NCBI GenBank assembly: GCA_917880885.1
Contig: OU862919.1
Location: 54,163,058 to 54,227,057, forward strand
From: Limnephilus marmoratus
Taxonomy: Eukaryota; Arthropoda; Insecta; Trichoptera; Limnephilidae
Length of the DNA stretch: 64,000 nt
Reading direction: 5' to 3'
Shown: positions 1-11,471 of the stretch, piece after piece
How positions within the stretch are numbered: the first letter of the stretch is position 1
Layout of the letters: every line of letters begins with the position of its first letter
Position numbers and translations under genes: made by a program
Notes under the pieces: generated by a model
Databases searched by the model: none
What the model saw: the letters and a program-made list of their open reading frames with translations, nothing else
Told to the model about the DNA's origin: nothing

Positions 1-300
1 AGGACTTGTACTACTTCCCATAGCTAAGCCATCCTTTTGTTTAAATATTGTATTATTAAATTGAAAGTAATTCTGTTTAAAAATAACATCAAATAATAAA
101 GTAAAATCATGAATTAGGTCTTTCGGCAAAGTTGAAGAATTTAACAAATTATGAATAATGGGTTTACTCTCTTCTATTGAAATACTTGGAAATAAATTAA
201 CTATATCGAAAGAAACCAACATAGCATGGTTAGGGATTTCCAAATCCTTTAAATAATTAACCAATTCTAACGAATTCTTAAAACCATTAAATTTACACTG
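1..300 (-). pseudogene. Penelope-like element RT core fragment, inverted
   Basis: Read on the minus strand this segment encodes a Penelope-like reverse transcriptase. From right to left come a segment reading FNGFKNSLELVNYLKD, the motif A block MLVSFDIVNLFPSISIEE, and near the left edge the motif B block FKQKDGLAMGSSTSP. The FDIVxLFPSI and KDGLAMGS signatures are typical of this retroelement group. There is no start codon, and the frame runs off the left end of the window, so the YxDD catalytic motif is not visible here. The fragment abuts, head to head at about base 300, the 3' half of the same kind of element on the plus strand. That arrangement is what a 5' inversion (twin priming) would leave. 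The family call is firm; the mechanism is inferred. Confidence 0.85.
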
Positions 301-1218
301 GAAATTGGTAAAGAGAAGAGTTTAAATTTCTTAGATTTAAATTTAACATTAACAGGTACAAAAATAGATTTCAATATTTTCCGTAAAGATACGTATACTG
401 ATATTGTTATACATAATTCTTCAAATCATCCCTTTTCTCAAAAACTAGCGGCTTTCCACTCTATGATTAATAGACTAATTACAATTCCTTTGTCAGCTCT
501 TAACTATAATTTTGAATTAAATCTCATAAAGCAAATAGCAATTAATAATGGCTATTCTTCTAATTTGATAGATGAAATACTAAATAAAAAAATTAAACAG
601 AATTTTTTCAAATTATATATTTACCCTATTTCTAAAGATAATAATAAACATTGGCGTAGAATTTTATTTGTCGACAACGATACGTCAAAAATTATTAGTA
701 AAAATATTCCCGGTATTATTCAACCAGCGTTTTACACAAATAACAAATTGAAGAAATATATACTCAACAATAAAGATAACGAAGTTAAAACAAAAAAATC
801 AGGGGTTTACAAACTCAATTGTAATGATTGTAGTTCGTTTTATATAGGTAGAAATTATAGAAACTTTGAGATTAGGGTTAAAGAGCACCTCAGAGCACTA
901 AATGGCAATAGCGATTCTGAGTTTGCAGACCATTTATTAAAATATGATCATAGCTTTGACATAAATTCAGGTATTCAAATATTACATACAGGATATAAAA
1001 CATCGCAAATCAATAATTTAGAAATTTTAGAAACAAGAAAAAATGTAAATTCCAAAGCTGACATAATTAATAAGCAAAAAAATTTTGTTAACCCTGTTTT
1101 AAATATTTTCCCACTTAACCGGCCTTTTACTTCTAATAGCTTGGTAATCCCCAATTCTTCGAAACTCCCACCATTGTCAACCCTTCCCCCTCCTTCAATT
1201 TCTTCTCTCCATATGTAA
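301..1218 (+). pseudogene. Penelope-like element: RT C-terminus plus GIY-YIG endonuclease
   Basis: The frame is open from about 301. A Met at 463 gives 251 residues, but the homology starts earlier with LNFLDLNLTL, FRKDTYTDIVIHNSSNHP and KLAAFHSMINRL, the usual Penelope RT-thumb region. Counted from Met 463, the GIY-YIG nuclease lies at about residues 112-215: GVYKL (114-118), the paired cysteines C120 and C123, FYIGR (126-130), R138, EH (141-142), the histidines H157 and H163, and a glutamate in NLEILE. This is the endonuclease that nicks target DNA for reverse transcription in canonical Penelope elements. The frame has no internal stops and ends at 1218. The RT core lies inverted to the left, so this copy cannot encode a whole protein as it stands. 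Confidence 0.88.
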
Positions 1219-1256
1219 TCTATAATTAATTTTTTAACTTTTGTATACTTTTATTC

Positions 1257-1283
1257 CTGAAGAAGTGAACATGGTTCACGAAA
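1257..1283 (+). ncRNA. Hammerhead-ribozyme-like core in the Penelope element 3' region
   Basis: Forty bases after the endonuclease stop is CTGAAGA (1257-1263), which fits the hammerhead core CUGANGA. Then comes a perfect 6-bp stem GTGAAC/GTTCAC closed by ATG (1265-1279), then GAAA (1280-1283). Penelope-like elements are known to carry hammerhead motifs in their terminal repeats. One extra A (1264) sits between the core and the stem, and I could not define convincing stems I and III, so it is probably degenerate or inactive. Confidence 0.5.
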
Positions 1284-1319
1284 CATGTTGATAGTATAAA
1301 ATATAATAAAAAAATAAAG

Positions 1320-3090
1320 TGATGTAAACTAAGTTATTTTCTTTTAATAAATAAATAATGACATCACAAAGTAACAAACTTTTAGAAGAAGTTTTCTTCG
1401 GAAAAAAAAATAGTTTAATTATGTCTTTGAGATATTATGTTCGATTAGGGGTTAGAAATAGTTCATTTAAAACCATCATGATAGATTTGTTGGCACCTAC
1501 TGCAACCTACATTTATTAGATTTATTAAATGGTGATTGACAAAACATTATAATTATCTGTTAATAAATAGATAAATAGAATGTTCGAAAGAGCGGATTAA
1601 AACTGGTCAGCAGCGTAAGCAGATACATATATGCGTTAGAAATACGACAGCAGTCAAGTACAATAAGCGTGTTTGTACGTCAACGCGTGTGTCTCCATAG
1701 AAACCGTTCTAACTCCGTTATTCTTTTAGTGACATCCCTAAAACAAAAAGTAAAAGGTCGATAGTGGAACAAGCTGTACATCCCTAAGTTGTACATAGAA
1801 ATACATAACAAGAATATTCTGTCACTCGCGCAATCTGACACATAATTTTACCCGCCAAATTTCTTACGGGCGGCTCGATCGCGCTCGACATTGTTAATTT
1901 TAATTAAATATTTTTGTATGAAATGATAAAAAAGTGAGGTGACAAAAGTGTTTATTATACATTTATACAATAGAATAAGTATTGTTGTTTACATAATCTG
2001 TGATTTTAGTACCGTTTTCACATAAAATCATCACGTGAGTCATTTTTACGTTATTTTAATGTTTTCATTCTAAATTTTAATATTTACAAATGTTAATATT
2101 TATTTGTAATATAATAATTCGAAAAATTATTTTATAACCTTTCTAAAACAGTTTTTACTATTCGGTTACGTTCAGAAATGTTTCATTTATAGAGCTTTAA
2201 TTGTGAAGCGGTAATAACACAAAGTTTTCGTAAAATGTCATTTCGGTAGAGACAACATAAGCGAATATTCGCGAAAACTCGGAGGGGTTAACGTAGAACG
2301 GACTTTCTTTGTGAAATTACCGCTTAATTATTGTTGGTAGCAAATCCAAAATATCATCAAATCGTAGAATTATTTTGTGATCGTACATTATTTATGAAAT
2401 TGTAAATGCGAAGATGCTTTTTTGCACTGTTTCTATTTTGCAAAAGTTGAGATGGAGAGAACAGCAAGTATCCAAAATAAAACAGTTATTGTATTTTCAA
2501 TTGAAGTAGTGAAAATGGAGAGAGTAAACAAACTTAAAATTAATGTTTAATATAAAAAAAAACGTTTGTCACAAAGAAATTTATGAATGTTCACGTAAAC
2601 AATTCAAACCAAGAAAAAAACTAGATTATAAATTATATCGATTTGACTTTTTCAGTTTCCGTAAAAAGGTTATTAGCTTTTATTATGTAACTCTAAAAAG
2701 CATCATGATCGATTAATGATTGTTTTCTAACCTTTGGAAAAATATTATAATTTTATAAAATGCTCTTAAATTTTTAGACAATCTAGGGGAAAAATCTTAG
2801 GAATCTCCTGCAAATCATATTCAATGCAAATTAACTGCTTCATTGCAACTTTTATCGTCATTTCCGACTTCTTTGTCGTTGTGGCCATCTCTCGGATTTT
2901 ACACTTCGCTGATCTTCATCGCATTATATTTATTAGAATCTGGATTTTATTCATTTTCTGTCTGTACTAACTAATAATGCAAAATTTGACCCGGTTGATT
3001 AAATTTCATTTTCAATAGAATGACAACTTATTATTGTTCATGACGAATTATCAAGAATATTATTCTCGATTTTTAGTGATAAATAAATAA
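1320..3090. other. Unassigned AT-rich stretch
   Basis: I recognise no gene or transposon protein here. A GC-richer patch lies around 1,850-1,890. An imperfect inverted pair with the shared core AAGCGGTAAT at 2,206-2,215 and its complement at 2,316-2,325 could be the arms of a small MITE, but no target duplication is evident. Confidence 0.4.
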
Positions 3091-3286
3091 CTGACCGGTC
3101 AGTGGTTGAGTGGGCATAGCGCTTGGGTCCCACCCGAGAGTCGCGTGTTCGATTCCTCGACTGGCCAAGTCCTCCATCACAACACAAGCAATATTTTCGG
3201 CTTTCTTTGGTGGTAGTAGGAGATTTTCAAACATTATTGGGTTATTCGTAACCCGGAAATGTTTGTCTTTCTTTAAAAAAAAAAAA
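3091..3286 (+). mobile_element. SINE-A, tRNA-derived SINE (full-length type copy)
   Basis: The head looks like a tRNA: a box-A-like TGGTTGAGTGGGCATAGCGC, an anticodon-like stem-loop with CCC in the loop position, and a box-B-like GTGTTCGATTCC. A conserved tail follows (AATATTTTCGGCTTTC onward, then TAACCCGGAAATGT) and ends in an A run at 3,275-3,286. The same head and tail recur on the minus strand at 48,927-49,326, and the tail alone at 35,029-35,135, so this is a dispersed family and not a functional tRNA gene. Transcription would be by RNA polymerase III from the internal boxes. Confidence 0.82.
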
Positions 3287-3460
3287 GAACTCAGTAGTGA
3301 TATTTAGAAGAAACACAATCGGATTAGGTTCATGATTTATTTTATAACATCATTCAATTTTTAAAGATAAGTTTTATAATATTTTTAGATAAGTTTTATA
3401 AACTATTTTTCTTCGGGATTTTTTATAAAACTTCCCTTATTCACTATATTACGAAGATGA

Positions 3461-3592
3461 AGGTTAAGATGGAGCGACAACGTCCTGAAAGACATATTTA
3501 CCTTGGAGCTTGTAAACTGGAGAGAGCTGGCACAGAACCGAGAAGAGTGGAGGAAGACTATTGAGGAGGCCAAGACTCACCAGGGGTTGTAG
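3461..3592 (+). pseudogene. LINE-H reverse transcriptase C-terminal scrap
   Basis: Reads RLRWSDNVLKDIFTLE, NWRELAQNREEWRKT, then EEAKTHQGL and a stop at 3,590-3,592. This is the extreme C-terminus of a non-LTR retrotransposon polyprotein. It matches almost residue for residue the end of the minus-strand fragment at 43,757-44,032, so both are copies of one LINE family, called LINE-H here. Only 43 codons survive. The R(L)RWxDD / NWRELAQNRxEWR signature is common in insect LINE pol proteins. I do not assign a clade. Confidence 0.75.
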
Positions 3593-5611
3593 AGCATAGG
3601 CCTAGGGTGATGATGATTCGTCGATTATTTTACCTTTGCTATAATTTTATATTTTCGAAGAATGTTATTGAAGAATACTTTTATTATGTTTTTTGATAAA
3701 AAATATCCCCGTTTAATGGTTTCTGACTTTTATAATTTTTATATTTAAAATTATAATTAAACTTTACGTTAGTATTTTTTTAAGCATCTTTTGACCATTT
3801 TAAATGATAGAAGAGCGCTCATTAACTTGAAAACATATGTAGCAATGGCAATTTATACTGCTTTTAGATTTAAAACTTATTAAATCTTATATCATTATCC
3901 ACTCCAAAAAACTTCGTAATAAATACTCTCTTTAAGAAAATTATCATTTTATTTTGTTTCCTAAACCCAAAAATAATTACGGTTTAATACAGAAATGTTA
4001 TTTTTGGTAGCCACAAGTAACCACCATTTATTATTTTAAAACACTTTTAAAAGCCTACATTTGGCTTTCCCCTCTTGATAATTTTAACTTAATTTTTAAT
4101 GCCTTTCGGCTAAATATGCCCTTTGTATCCTAATATTTATTTATAAACAAATCAAAATACAGATCATGAAAATCGATTAATAATTTTTTTTGGGGGATGA
4201 GCCGCATTTTCAGTAAATGACGTTTTATGGCCTGAATATTCGATAAAATCACAGTTTTCACGACACATATTTATGTGAAGTTGGTTGATATTTTTGATGG
4301 CCATTAATAAGTGGTCAAATTTCAGAAGTATTATATCCAGACATGCACATAAAAAGAATTAAGTTTCCACTGAATCTATAACCAACCCTTGCAGGAATGC
4401 TTCCATAACACATTTTTGTCTCAGTTTGTTTTTTCGTTAATCCCTCCTGGTGGAGCGGGAAGAGGCGAGAGAGAGACGCGAGAGGGAGAGGTGAGAGGGA
4501 TACGGGAGGGAGATAGAGAAGTATCTCGCCCGTGGCTTAAATGTCGTCACTTAAGTCCCGTCTCGTACCCAGCCTTGCAAGAGCGTGATAAAAAAGCAAT
4601 CAACGCGAAATGAATCGGAAGACACCTCTTCTGAGATGACGCACGCGGCCTCCCACATTACCGACGTGGATGTGAAATATTGGCGTTAGGGTTAAATTTT
4701 CCATGTTAGCTACTGGAGTACTGAGGACAAACTGATCGGAGTATGCTGTGGGCATATCCGTGTGTCCAAAAAATCTAATTTTCCCAAACTTCTACTGAAA
4801 TTGATCAAACGTATCATTACATCGAAATATTATATAAAGTGTTCGTTGAACGGTTTGTTGGTCTAGGAATCGAAAGTCCTCTCGGATTCAATACTCAATT
4901 CGTTATTTATAGGTATTGTTTATTTTTTTTAGAAAATATGATAGTTTGAGCTACGAGACAAATATGTCTCTAGTGTAGATGGCTATAAATATCGGGTCAT
5001 GGTGGGAACGGTGGAACCGTATGATTTCCAGGAATAGAGAGCTTTTAAAAGCATATTAGAGGGGACGTTGGCCACCAAGCCCTAAGCCCTTTTCTGTTTA
5101 TAATGTTTATATTCTTAGTCTAAATAAAGGCATAGCCTTGTGTCACAATTTTTTTAAAAAGAAATTGGCCTGTTTCGAAGTCGGAAGGCCTTGGCAAAAT
5201 TAGATATCTTTCAGAAAGGTTTATATCCCACTTCTACCGGTTTTCTGCTCGGAGTATCGAAGTACATACATACATTGTTTGACGTATTTTTAGCTATTTT
5301 CGATCTTTGTGGGTGTATGTAATCATAATAGAATCTAAGCGTCTTCGTCGTAAATCATCTCTATACCGTATACAATTTCATATGCAGATTTATTTTCATT
5401 ATTATGGTAATCAATCATTTATCATCGTTAAGATTTTCTTCTCCTTTGTTTTGTTTAAATTATTATTTTTATTTTATATACGAGTATTAATCCACATTAC
5501 TGCAAACATTATACAAATGATTTTCAGAACTTATAATTTTTTATCGAGAATTTTCATCGGGTTAATTCGCTTCTGAATCAAAATCTAATATTTGCGCCTA
5601 AAGGTAGTTAG
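3593..5611. other. Unassigned stretch with a purine-rich tract
   Basis: No recognisable coding sequence. A GA-rich tract at about 4,440-4,530 could be a remnant of the pyrimidine-rich PyR retroposon family in minus orientation, but neither its diagnostic head nor its tail is present, so I leave it unassigned. The open frame at 5,307-5,576 is AT-rich and unrecognised. Confidence 0.35.
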
Positions 5612-5712
5612 AAATGTTTTTTAACATTAGCTCCATTAGAAGGCACTGAGAAAAATAATTTTCTTTGTTATATGGGAGGCCTTTTTTGGATAGAAAAGTG
5701 AGGAAGTTCTGG
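5612..5712 (-). mobile_element. LINE-J 3'-end remnant
   Basis: The run TTTTTTAACATTAGCTCCAT followed by GGCACTGAGAAAAATAATTTT parallels the 3' ends of the LINE-J copies at 16,575 and 49,660 (TTTTTACATTAACTCCACAC, then GGCCCTGAGGAAAATAATTT). It is diverged and carries no coding sequence. Confidence 0.4.
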
Positions 5713-6743
5713 GAAGGAAAAAATATGAGGGATTGGTAGGAATACGGGGGGTCAGTGTGACCGGGAGTGACGTACGTATGAATCCATACCTCCCACTGCG
5801 GTGCAATGTGATGGTTCCGAGGGAGTCCTAAAGAGAGGTCAAGAGGTCTCCCTCAACCAGTTTCTCCCGATCCAGCTTGCCACGCAATTAATAAGCAGAC
5901 GCATCTGCCACCAAGACCCAGGAACCTCTGGGTCACCAAATGTAGCGAACCTCTCGGAATGTATGATCTATGAAAATAATTAGATAATTAAGTTAATCTT
6001 TACGAGAAAAAAATTGGAGAGACCCTGGATCAATATTAGAATAGAAGCACGTCACCCCTCCTTTGTAGGGTGGTCAATTCCTTTTTACATTAACTCTGTA
6101 CAATATCTTTCGGTATGCCAGTGTGAAGGGTTTATTTCTGAGATCCCAGGGGTCACCGATTTAGAACACCGTAAGAATATTATAGAAAACAAGTAACCAC
6201 TAAATTTACAAAACGTAGAATAGTGTTTTGAAAAAAATGAAATATAAACAAATAAATGGAAATAAAATAACGTAAAATTATTGAAATATTTCCAGATTAG
6301 TCCAGAAAACTGTTCTTTAAGGATAATTTTCTAATGTATGTAACTTAGTATTTTTATAAACTTACTAATTAGTAACACTGCTTCAATTTTTTGTACATCA
6401 ATACAGTATGTATATTGCAAGATAAAATGTTTTTAGATTTTGAAGGATGTCTACTGAAATCTTATCGCCAGAAGGCAAGAAGTAAAGTTGGCATATCGTG
6501 AAATTTTTTAATTTAAACCATTTTCTTTAAATATTCACGTTCTTTAACGATTTTAATCTATTTCCTAGAAGGTTTGGGGATCCACAGCTTTGATATGGCA
6601 CCGAGGTCAATTCAAACATCCGCTTTCCGCTCCAAATCCGACAATCAAAATATTTTTTCGAGGAAAGATCATGAAAACAATTTTAAACTTTCACCGCTGG
6701 TCTATAGATTGAGAGATTAGAGCAGGCTTATACAGGTTATCAT
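5713..6743. other. Unassigned stretch, GC-richer at 5,750-5,960
   Basis: The 5,750-5,960 block is more GC-rich than its surroundings and contains short open frames, but I recognise no domain. It may be an old repeat. The rest is AT-rich and featureless. Confidence 0.3.
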
Positions 6744-6848
6744 GTTAATAACATTAGAGGCTCTGTTAATATCATTAGAGGCTCTGTTCATATCATTAGA
6801 GGCTCTGTTCATATCATTAGAGGCTCTGTTCATATCATTAGAGGCTAC
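6744..6848 (+). repeat. 21-bp tandem repeat, five units
   Basis: Five head-to-tail units of the form GTTCATATCATTAGAGGCTC plus one T. The first unit differs most and the fifth ends in GGCTA. There are no unique spacers, so it is a minisatellite and not a CRISPR array. Confidence 0.95.
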
Positions 6849-7204
6849 GCTCATTGTTCAAAAGCCAATTTAGGAATGTGTAATGATCTATTGACGAATA
6901 CATGTTTTACTATTATAGTCATCATGTTTACAGTTACCACTTTAAACAAGAAAGTGTTCATCGTATTAAAAGCATCGAATTATTTGTGAACACAATCAAC
7001 AATTTATGTTTAGTTGGCAAATTTTGAAGTTCAATATTTTAATTAATATTTTTGTTTGTAAACTATGATACTTTATTACAACAAATACCAGCTTATCAAT
7101 TATAAATTACCTGAAATTTTATATGGTAAATATTTTTTAAAAACACATACAATTTTCTTATTTACAAAAAAATACAATTGAATGGTGTTTTTATCACATT
7201 TCAC
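6849..7204. other. Unassigned AT-rich stretch
   Basis: Nothing recognisable. It ends at the TTAA that bounds the piggyBac-like element. Confidence 0.4.
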
Positions 7205-8561
7205 TTAACCCTAGAGTGGGCGCGTCTTTCCGTAAAACGTCAGTGGGCGCGTGGGGAGCATTTTGCCGCTCATTTTCGTGGAAAATTTTAGAAAGGAATA
7301 ATGCAATTTAATTAATTTATTTTCTTAGGATTAAAGTAAAACACTAATAAGGTATGACAAATTAACATATTTATTGAACTCTGTTGAAGGAACTTTGGTT
7401 TACAATCTACTTTACAAAATTTAACATTTAAATTAACTTTTTTTAGTTATCCTACATTATCCTTCTATAATATTTATTAAAAATGGAAAAAAATAACAAT
7501 ATTAAATATTTTCCAAATCTAGAGGATATGCTTTGGCGAAACAGTCTTCACATAAGTATGTGCAATGTTCATTGCACAGTAATTTTGAGCATCTGCAACA
7601 CCCTTTTTTCGTTCACCCTGCAACGCCTATTTTTCTTTGATGGACATATACTGCATTTGCCTTCCTTCTTTGAAGATGATGCTTGTTCTATAGGAACAAA
7701 GCGAGCAATTTGTTTCCTCAGAGGAATATTTAAGGTACCTACAGAAGACCTTGCGGTCATATATGTCTTAACCAGGACCATTAGCATCAAGTTTACAGTA
7801 TTGGCTTTGTAAATTATTTGGCTGTTTATACCGGCAATATTCATCTTTGAAAAAAAAAACAACATCATTGGCCATCTGCGAGTCATTCTACCAACAGAAT
7901 ACTCTTCTTTCATTTGGTCCACGACATCAACACCACCTTTGGTTTCATTATAAAATGTAATCATTTCAGACTTTGCAGCAGGTCCGTACAACTACATTTA
8001 CTGGTACATTGCAACTATGTAAATAAACAAATCTTATTTACTCTAAGCATAATGAAATGTCCAATTGCTATAAACTTGCGTTTATAATGATACGTAATAG
8101 AACATTCACTTTTTCATTCTACCAACAATACTGTAATTTAGTGGTGAACTAAGAGTGTCAAACTACTTATTAGTTTCTTTATTTAGAAGTACCTACCTTA
8201 TACACAAGTAATTCTTACATTAAACTACAAGTATCACTTGTATTTTTCATAATAAGTGAATAGTTTTCTTTTTGAGAACAAAAAAAATTAAATCGTAAAT
8301 AATATACAGCACAATTTTTACTTACGTGAGTGGGCGCGCAGTGAGCAAATTGCCGCCGAACGACACTCGATGGTAACAACCTCCTTCTCAAGGGGCTCTC
8401 CGCGCATTGACGGTGTCCAGTCTTTTGCCACGGGTTGCGAACGAAAGTGGGGGCAGCTACTAAAAAGCGCAAAGTTTTAGCGCAGTAGATTTAGGAATTG
8501 TTAACGTTTTTTTGCAGAGGGCGGCAAAATGCTCATATCAAGATCTGTGCTTGGGAGTTAA
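7205..8561 (-). mobile_element. piggyBac-like element, internally deleted
   Basis: The element runs from TTAA (7,205-7,208) followed by CCCTAGAGTGGGCGCG to a right end that reads, on the minus strand, TTAACTCCC with TTAA at 8,558-8,561. TTAA target duplication and CCC-type ends are the hallmark of piggyBac. Subterminal sequences are shared: GAGCATTTTGCCGC near the left end and again, inverted, near the right end; GTGGGCGCG occurs twice near the left end and once near 8,331. Only the C-terminal part of a transposase remains (minus strand, 7,569-7,991), so the copy is non-autonomous. Confidence 0.8.
7569..7991 (-). pseudogene. piggyBac-like transposase, C-terminal remnant
   Basis: The 140-residue frame contains ITFYNETKGGVDVVDQM (residues 11-27), then SVGRMTRRWPMMLFF and NIAGINSQIIYKAN, the C-terminal block of the piggyBac transposase DDE domain. 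The aspartates of GVDVVDQM (D22 and D25) correspond to the late catalytic/essential aspartates of piggyBac. A cysteine cluster CSICPSKKNRRC (113-124) starts the C-terminal DNA-binding cysteine-rich domain, but the frame then continues into unrelated sequence, so the zinc-binding set is incomplete. The N-terminal region and the first two catalytic aspartates are missing. The sequence upstream to the right-hand end is non-coding. The apparent Met start is incidental. Confidence 0.85.
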
Positions 8562-9973
8562 TTTGAAGAGATTTATATGAAGAAAATCGCTATTCCATTA
8601 CCTTATATAATATTTTAATAAATTTACTGTGAGAGTAAAAACACCATCGAGTTACCGAGGCAAAACAGGGACGTGGAACCGCCTTAAATTATATTCATTC
8701 AGGATAACTTTACGCCTTGGAAAAGCACCCTCTCTCGTCCCTCACCCCTTGAAAACCTCCCTTCGCTTTCACCCTTCCCACAAGAGTCCAATCTATCCGT
8801 CTATAGTCCATACCGCGGTTGACACCCGATAAATAATATTTCCTCCAATATATAAAATTATCGCCTTCTCTCTTCCTCCCGGTACCAGTTAAGAGGTCGA
8901 ATCGAGGCGAAAAATGATACTGACAAGGACTGATGACTTCCACTTGTTGCGTCTTGAAAAGTCGGGGAAAAAAATGTTGATTTAATAATCGCGGGAAACC
9001 ACGTAGAACGTTCACAGATTAAGTTTTAAAAATGTAGAACGTATTTTATCTCGGGGCGTCCCATCTATTTTTGTCGTCTTACATAACAACGACGTACGTG
9101 AACCTGTCTCAATGAGATGATTTTTATTATTTTAAAGAAGACATCTCGCAGACCTATTTGGCTTAATAAATTTAAAATAGTAATACTTTTCATGAAATTT
9201 TCTATATTTATGATATTAGATACAGACTTCAATATTTTATTTCAAAATTTGTAAAAAACGGGGAGACTTACAAATTAATATTTAAGATAGGTATGCAGAG
9301 TAAAAATAATCCAGTGTAGAAAGAGATAGGACCTATCGGCCTTCTCAGACTATTTTTTTTTACTAAATTGTAGTGTAATTAACAAAAGTCAATAATGTAA
9401 AAACCAATTTTATATGGTTTTCAAATCATTACGAATAAGTTAAAAACATACGCCTAACATATATTTGACTGGACTGGTTTATTATATCCGAACTTTTGTT
9501 ATTTTGAACTTCGTTAAGTTTTTTGTAAAACTTTTTGCGATCCTTTGTAAAACATTTGAATATAAAGTGAAATTTTTAAAACTTCGCGTCGGTTAAAAAT
9601 TGAAATGAATGGGTGTGCGTAAATGCGTTTTATTAGTATATATTTATTTCTCTTTCCGTTGTATTTAAAAGTTACTTCTCAATATTATAATTCATCTACA
9701 TTAATACTATTACAATTGATGATGTACTGAGCCTTACTAAAATAATCGGTTTGTAACACAAAAACCAATAACAACATAATATTATGTTTAAAATAAAAGA
9801 AAATCAGCCAGTAGAAGAAATGCATACGAAATGCATAAGTGAAGACGCAATTTATGATATCATCAGTTTATATCAACACCTATTTTAATTTATCGAATAC
9901 AACATATTTACGGGTCGGTATCAAAGGTACACAAAATGAAATATAATTTTGCAGGGATGCTGAATAATCAAAG
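8562..9973. other. Unassigned stretch
   Basis: No domain recognised on either strand. The overlapping open frames around 8,629-9,015 fall in a GC-richer patch and do not resemble any family I know. No repeat family was identified. Confidence 0.35.
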
Positions 9974-9976
9974 TTA

Positions 9977-10315
9977 GGTCATCCTCTCATGGAGAAACTG
10001 AAAAAAACCAGTTGGCGACGCAATCGCAATCAACCTCCTGAACTAAATTGATATTTTTCTGATCTGATAGATTACTCCAAAACTTGACAGGTCGTGAGCC
10101 GCTACCATGGCAAACTGTCAACAAGGCAACTGAAACACGACAGCCGCGTTTGCATTGCCTTGCTAACAAGTTGACGTTGCCTTGTTGACAGGTTGCTATG
10201 GTAGCGGCGTACGACCTGTGTGCGGACCGCCAATGAAATTCAAAGGTTCCTTTCCCGTGGATAGCGATTGCGTCGCCAACTGTTTTTTTTTCAGTTTCTC
10301 TTTGAGCGGATGACC
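9977..10315. mobile_element. Harbinger-like MITE with long inverted repeats
   Basis: The ends form long inverted repeats. The left begins GGTCATCC at 9,977, and the right, complemented from 10,315, begins GGTCATCCGCTCA. Both continue into GAGAAACTGAAAAAAA and CAGTTGGCGACGCAATCGC. TTA flanks both sides (9,974-9,976 and 10,316-10,318). A 3-bp TTA duplication with ends starting GG fits the PIF/Harbinger group. An inner inverted pair built on TTGCCTTGTTGACAG occupies the middle. At 339 bp it has no coding capacity. Confidence 0.75.
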
Positions 10316-10599
10316 TTAAAATACCACAAACTTTAATTTTTTTGTTTCATTACATTGTAATGGGTAGTTAGCCTTGTTAATCTGTATTTCTTTTCTTCTT
10401 ACACAATGTAATAAATATGTTGTTGTCTTAATTTTTTTTGAGTTCGGTATAATTAAATAGGTATAATAACTTCGGTATAGACAAAATGTATAAAAAATAT
10501 TCAATACTTCAAATTTACAAAGAAATACAGTTAAATACTTGTAACTTCCAATTCAATACATCAGCAAGATACCAGAAAACTATTAAAATCCCTAAATTA

Positions 10600-10815
10600 T
10601 TATTTTTAATTTAAAAACTAAATTATTAATCCCTAAATTATTATTTTTAATTTATAAACTAATTTAAGTCAAGATTTTTATGCATAACACAAAGGGTAAC
10701 AATTATTATAAGCAATAATTGTCAGCCTGAAACACTTATGTTTTATCTTTTCTCGGAAGATTTTTCAATGTAAATGAGTGTTTCAGGCTGACAGTTATTG
10801 CTTATAATAATTGTT
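10600..10815. mobile_element. Palindromic pair of SINE-B tails
   Basis: Two arms of about 40 bp, each with AATAATTGTCAGCCTGAAAC or its complement, face each other around 10,700-10,805. The right arm (plus strand) and the left arm (minus strand) both match the tail of the SINE-B copy at 58,805-58,985, including the flanking ATTTTTATGCATA block. The structure is a truncated inverted duplication of one SINE tail. Confidence 0.65.
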
Positions 10816-10825
10816 ATTAAAATCC

Positions 10826-11471
10826 CTAAATTTAATTCTAAGCACATTCAAAATTCCTATCTTTATCTGAGCATAATCTATTATAATAACCTCCCATTAA
10901 AATTAAAAACCATCAAAAATATGTAGGAATTTAAGCCCAAATTAAAATAATTACCTTAAACTGCTATAAAAGTCCCAAATATGTTTATTTTATATCTTAA
11001 AGTCTGCTATTTTATAAATCGTTCAGTCCTTCTTTTTCTCTCATTTCTTAGTTTCTATATCTCTAAGTCTACTATTGTATAAATCTTGCGTTCTTTCTTA
11101 GGTATCCTTTACTTACTTATAATAATTTTTGTTACTAACTTACATGATTCTTTCATTTATAATGATTTTTTAATTTGTATTATGATTTTTTAAACTCTTC
11201 ATGAATTTTATTTTTAAATTTATACATGATTTTTTTAACATACTTATTATTTACAATATCCGTTATTACTAACTTACACGATCTTTTAATTTAGTAATTG
11301 AGCTAGAACTCCCTCACAAAACACAAGAGCATTGTCTCTTTATGGCGAGGAAAGGCAATTTTTTATTTCTTTATTAAAACCTTATGTATCTATGTAACTA
11401 TGTAACTAATGTAACTTTATATGTATTTTTAATCAGCATTGCCAAAAAAAAAAATAAAAAAAAATAAAAAT
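10826..11471 (+). other. Possible LINE 3' UTR ending in an A-rich tail
   Basis: Non-coding AT-rich sequence ending in a run of A interrupted by T at 11,444-11,471, with a GAGCATTGTCTCTTTATGGC segment ahead of it that resembles the short hairpin-plus-tail ends of CR1-group LINEs. No RT coding sequence is present, so this rests on the tail alone. Confidence 0.3.

Noticed and set aside
5307..5576. 89-codon open frame
   Set aside because: Rich in Phe, Ile and Tyr as expected from AT-rich random sequence, with no family resemblance.
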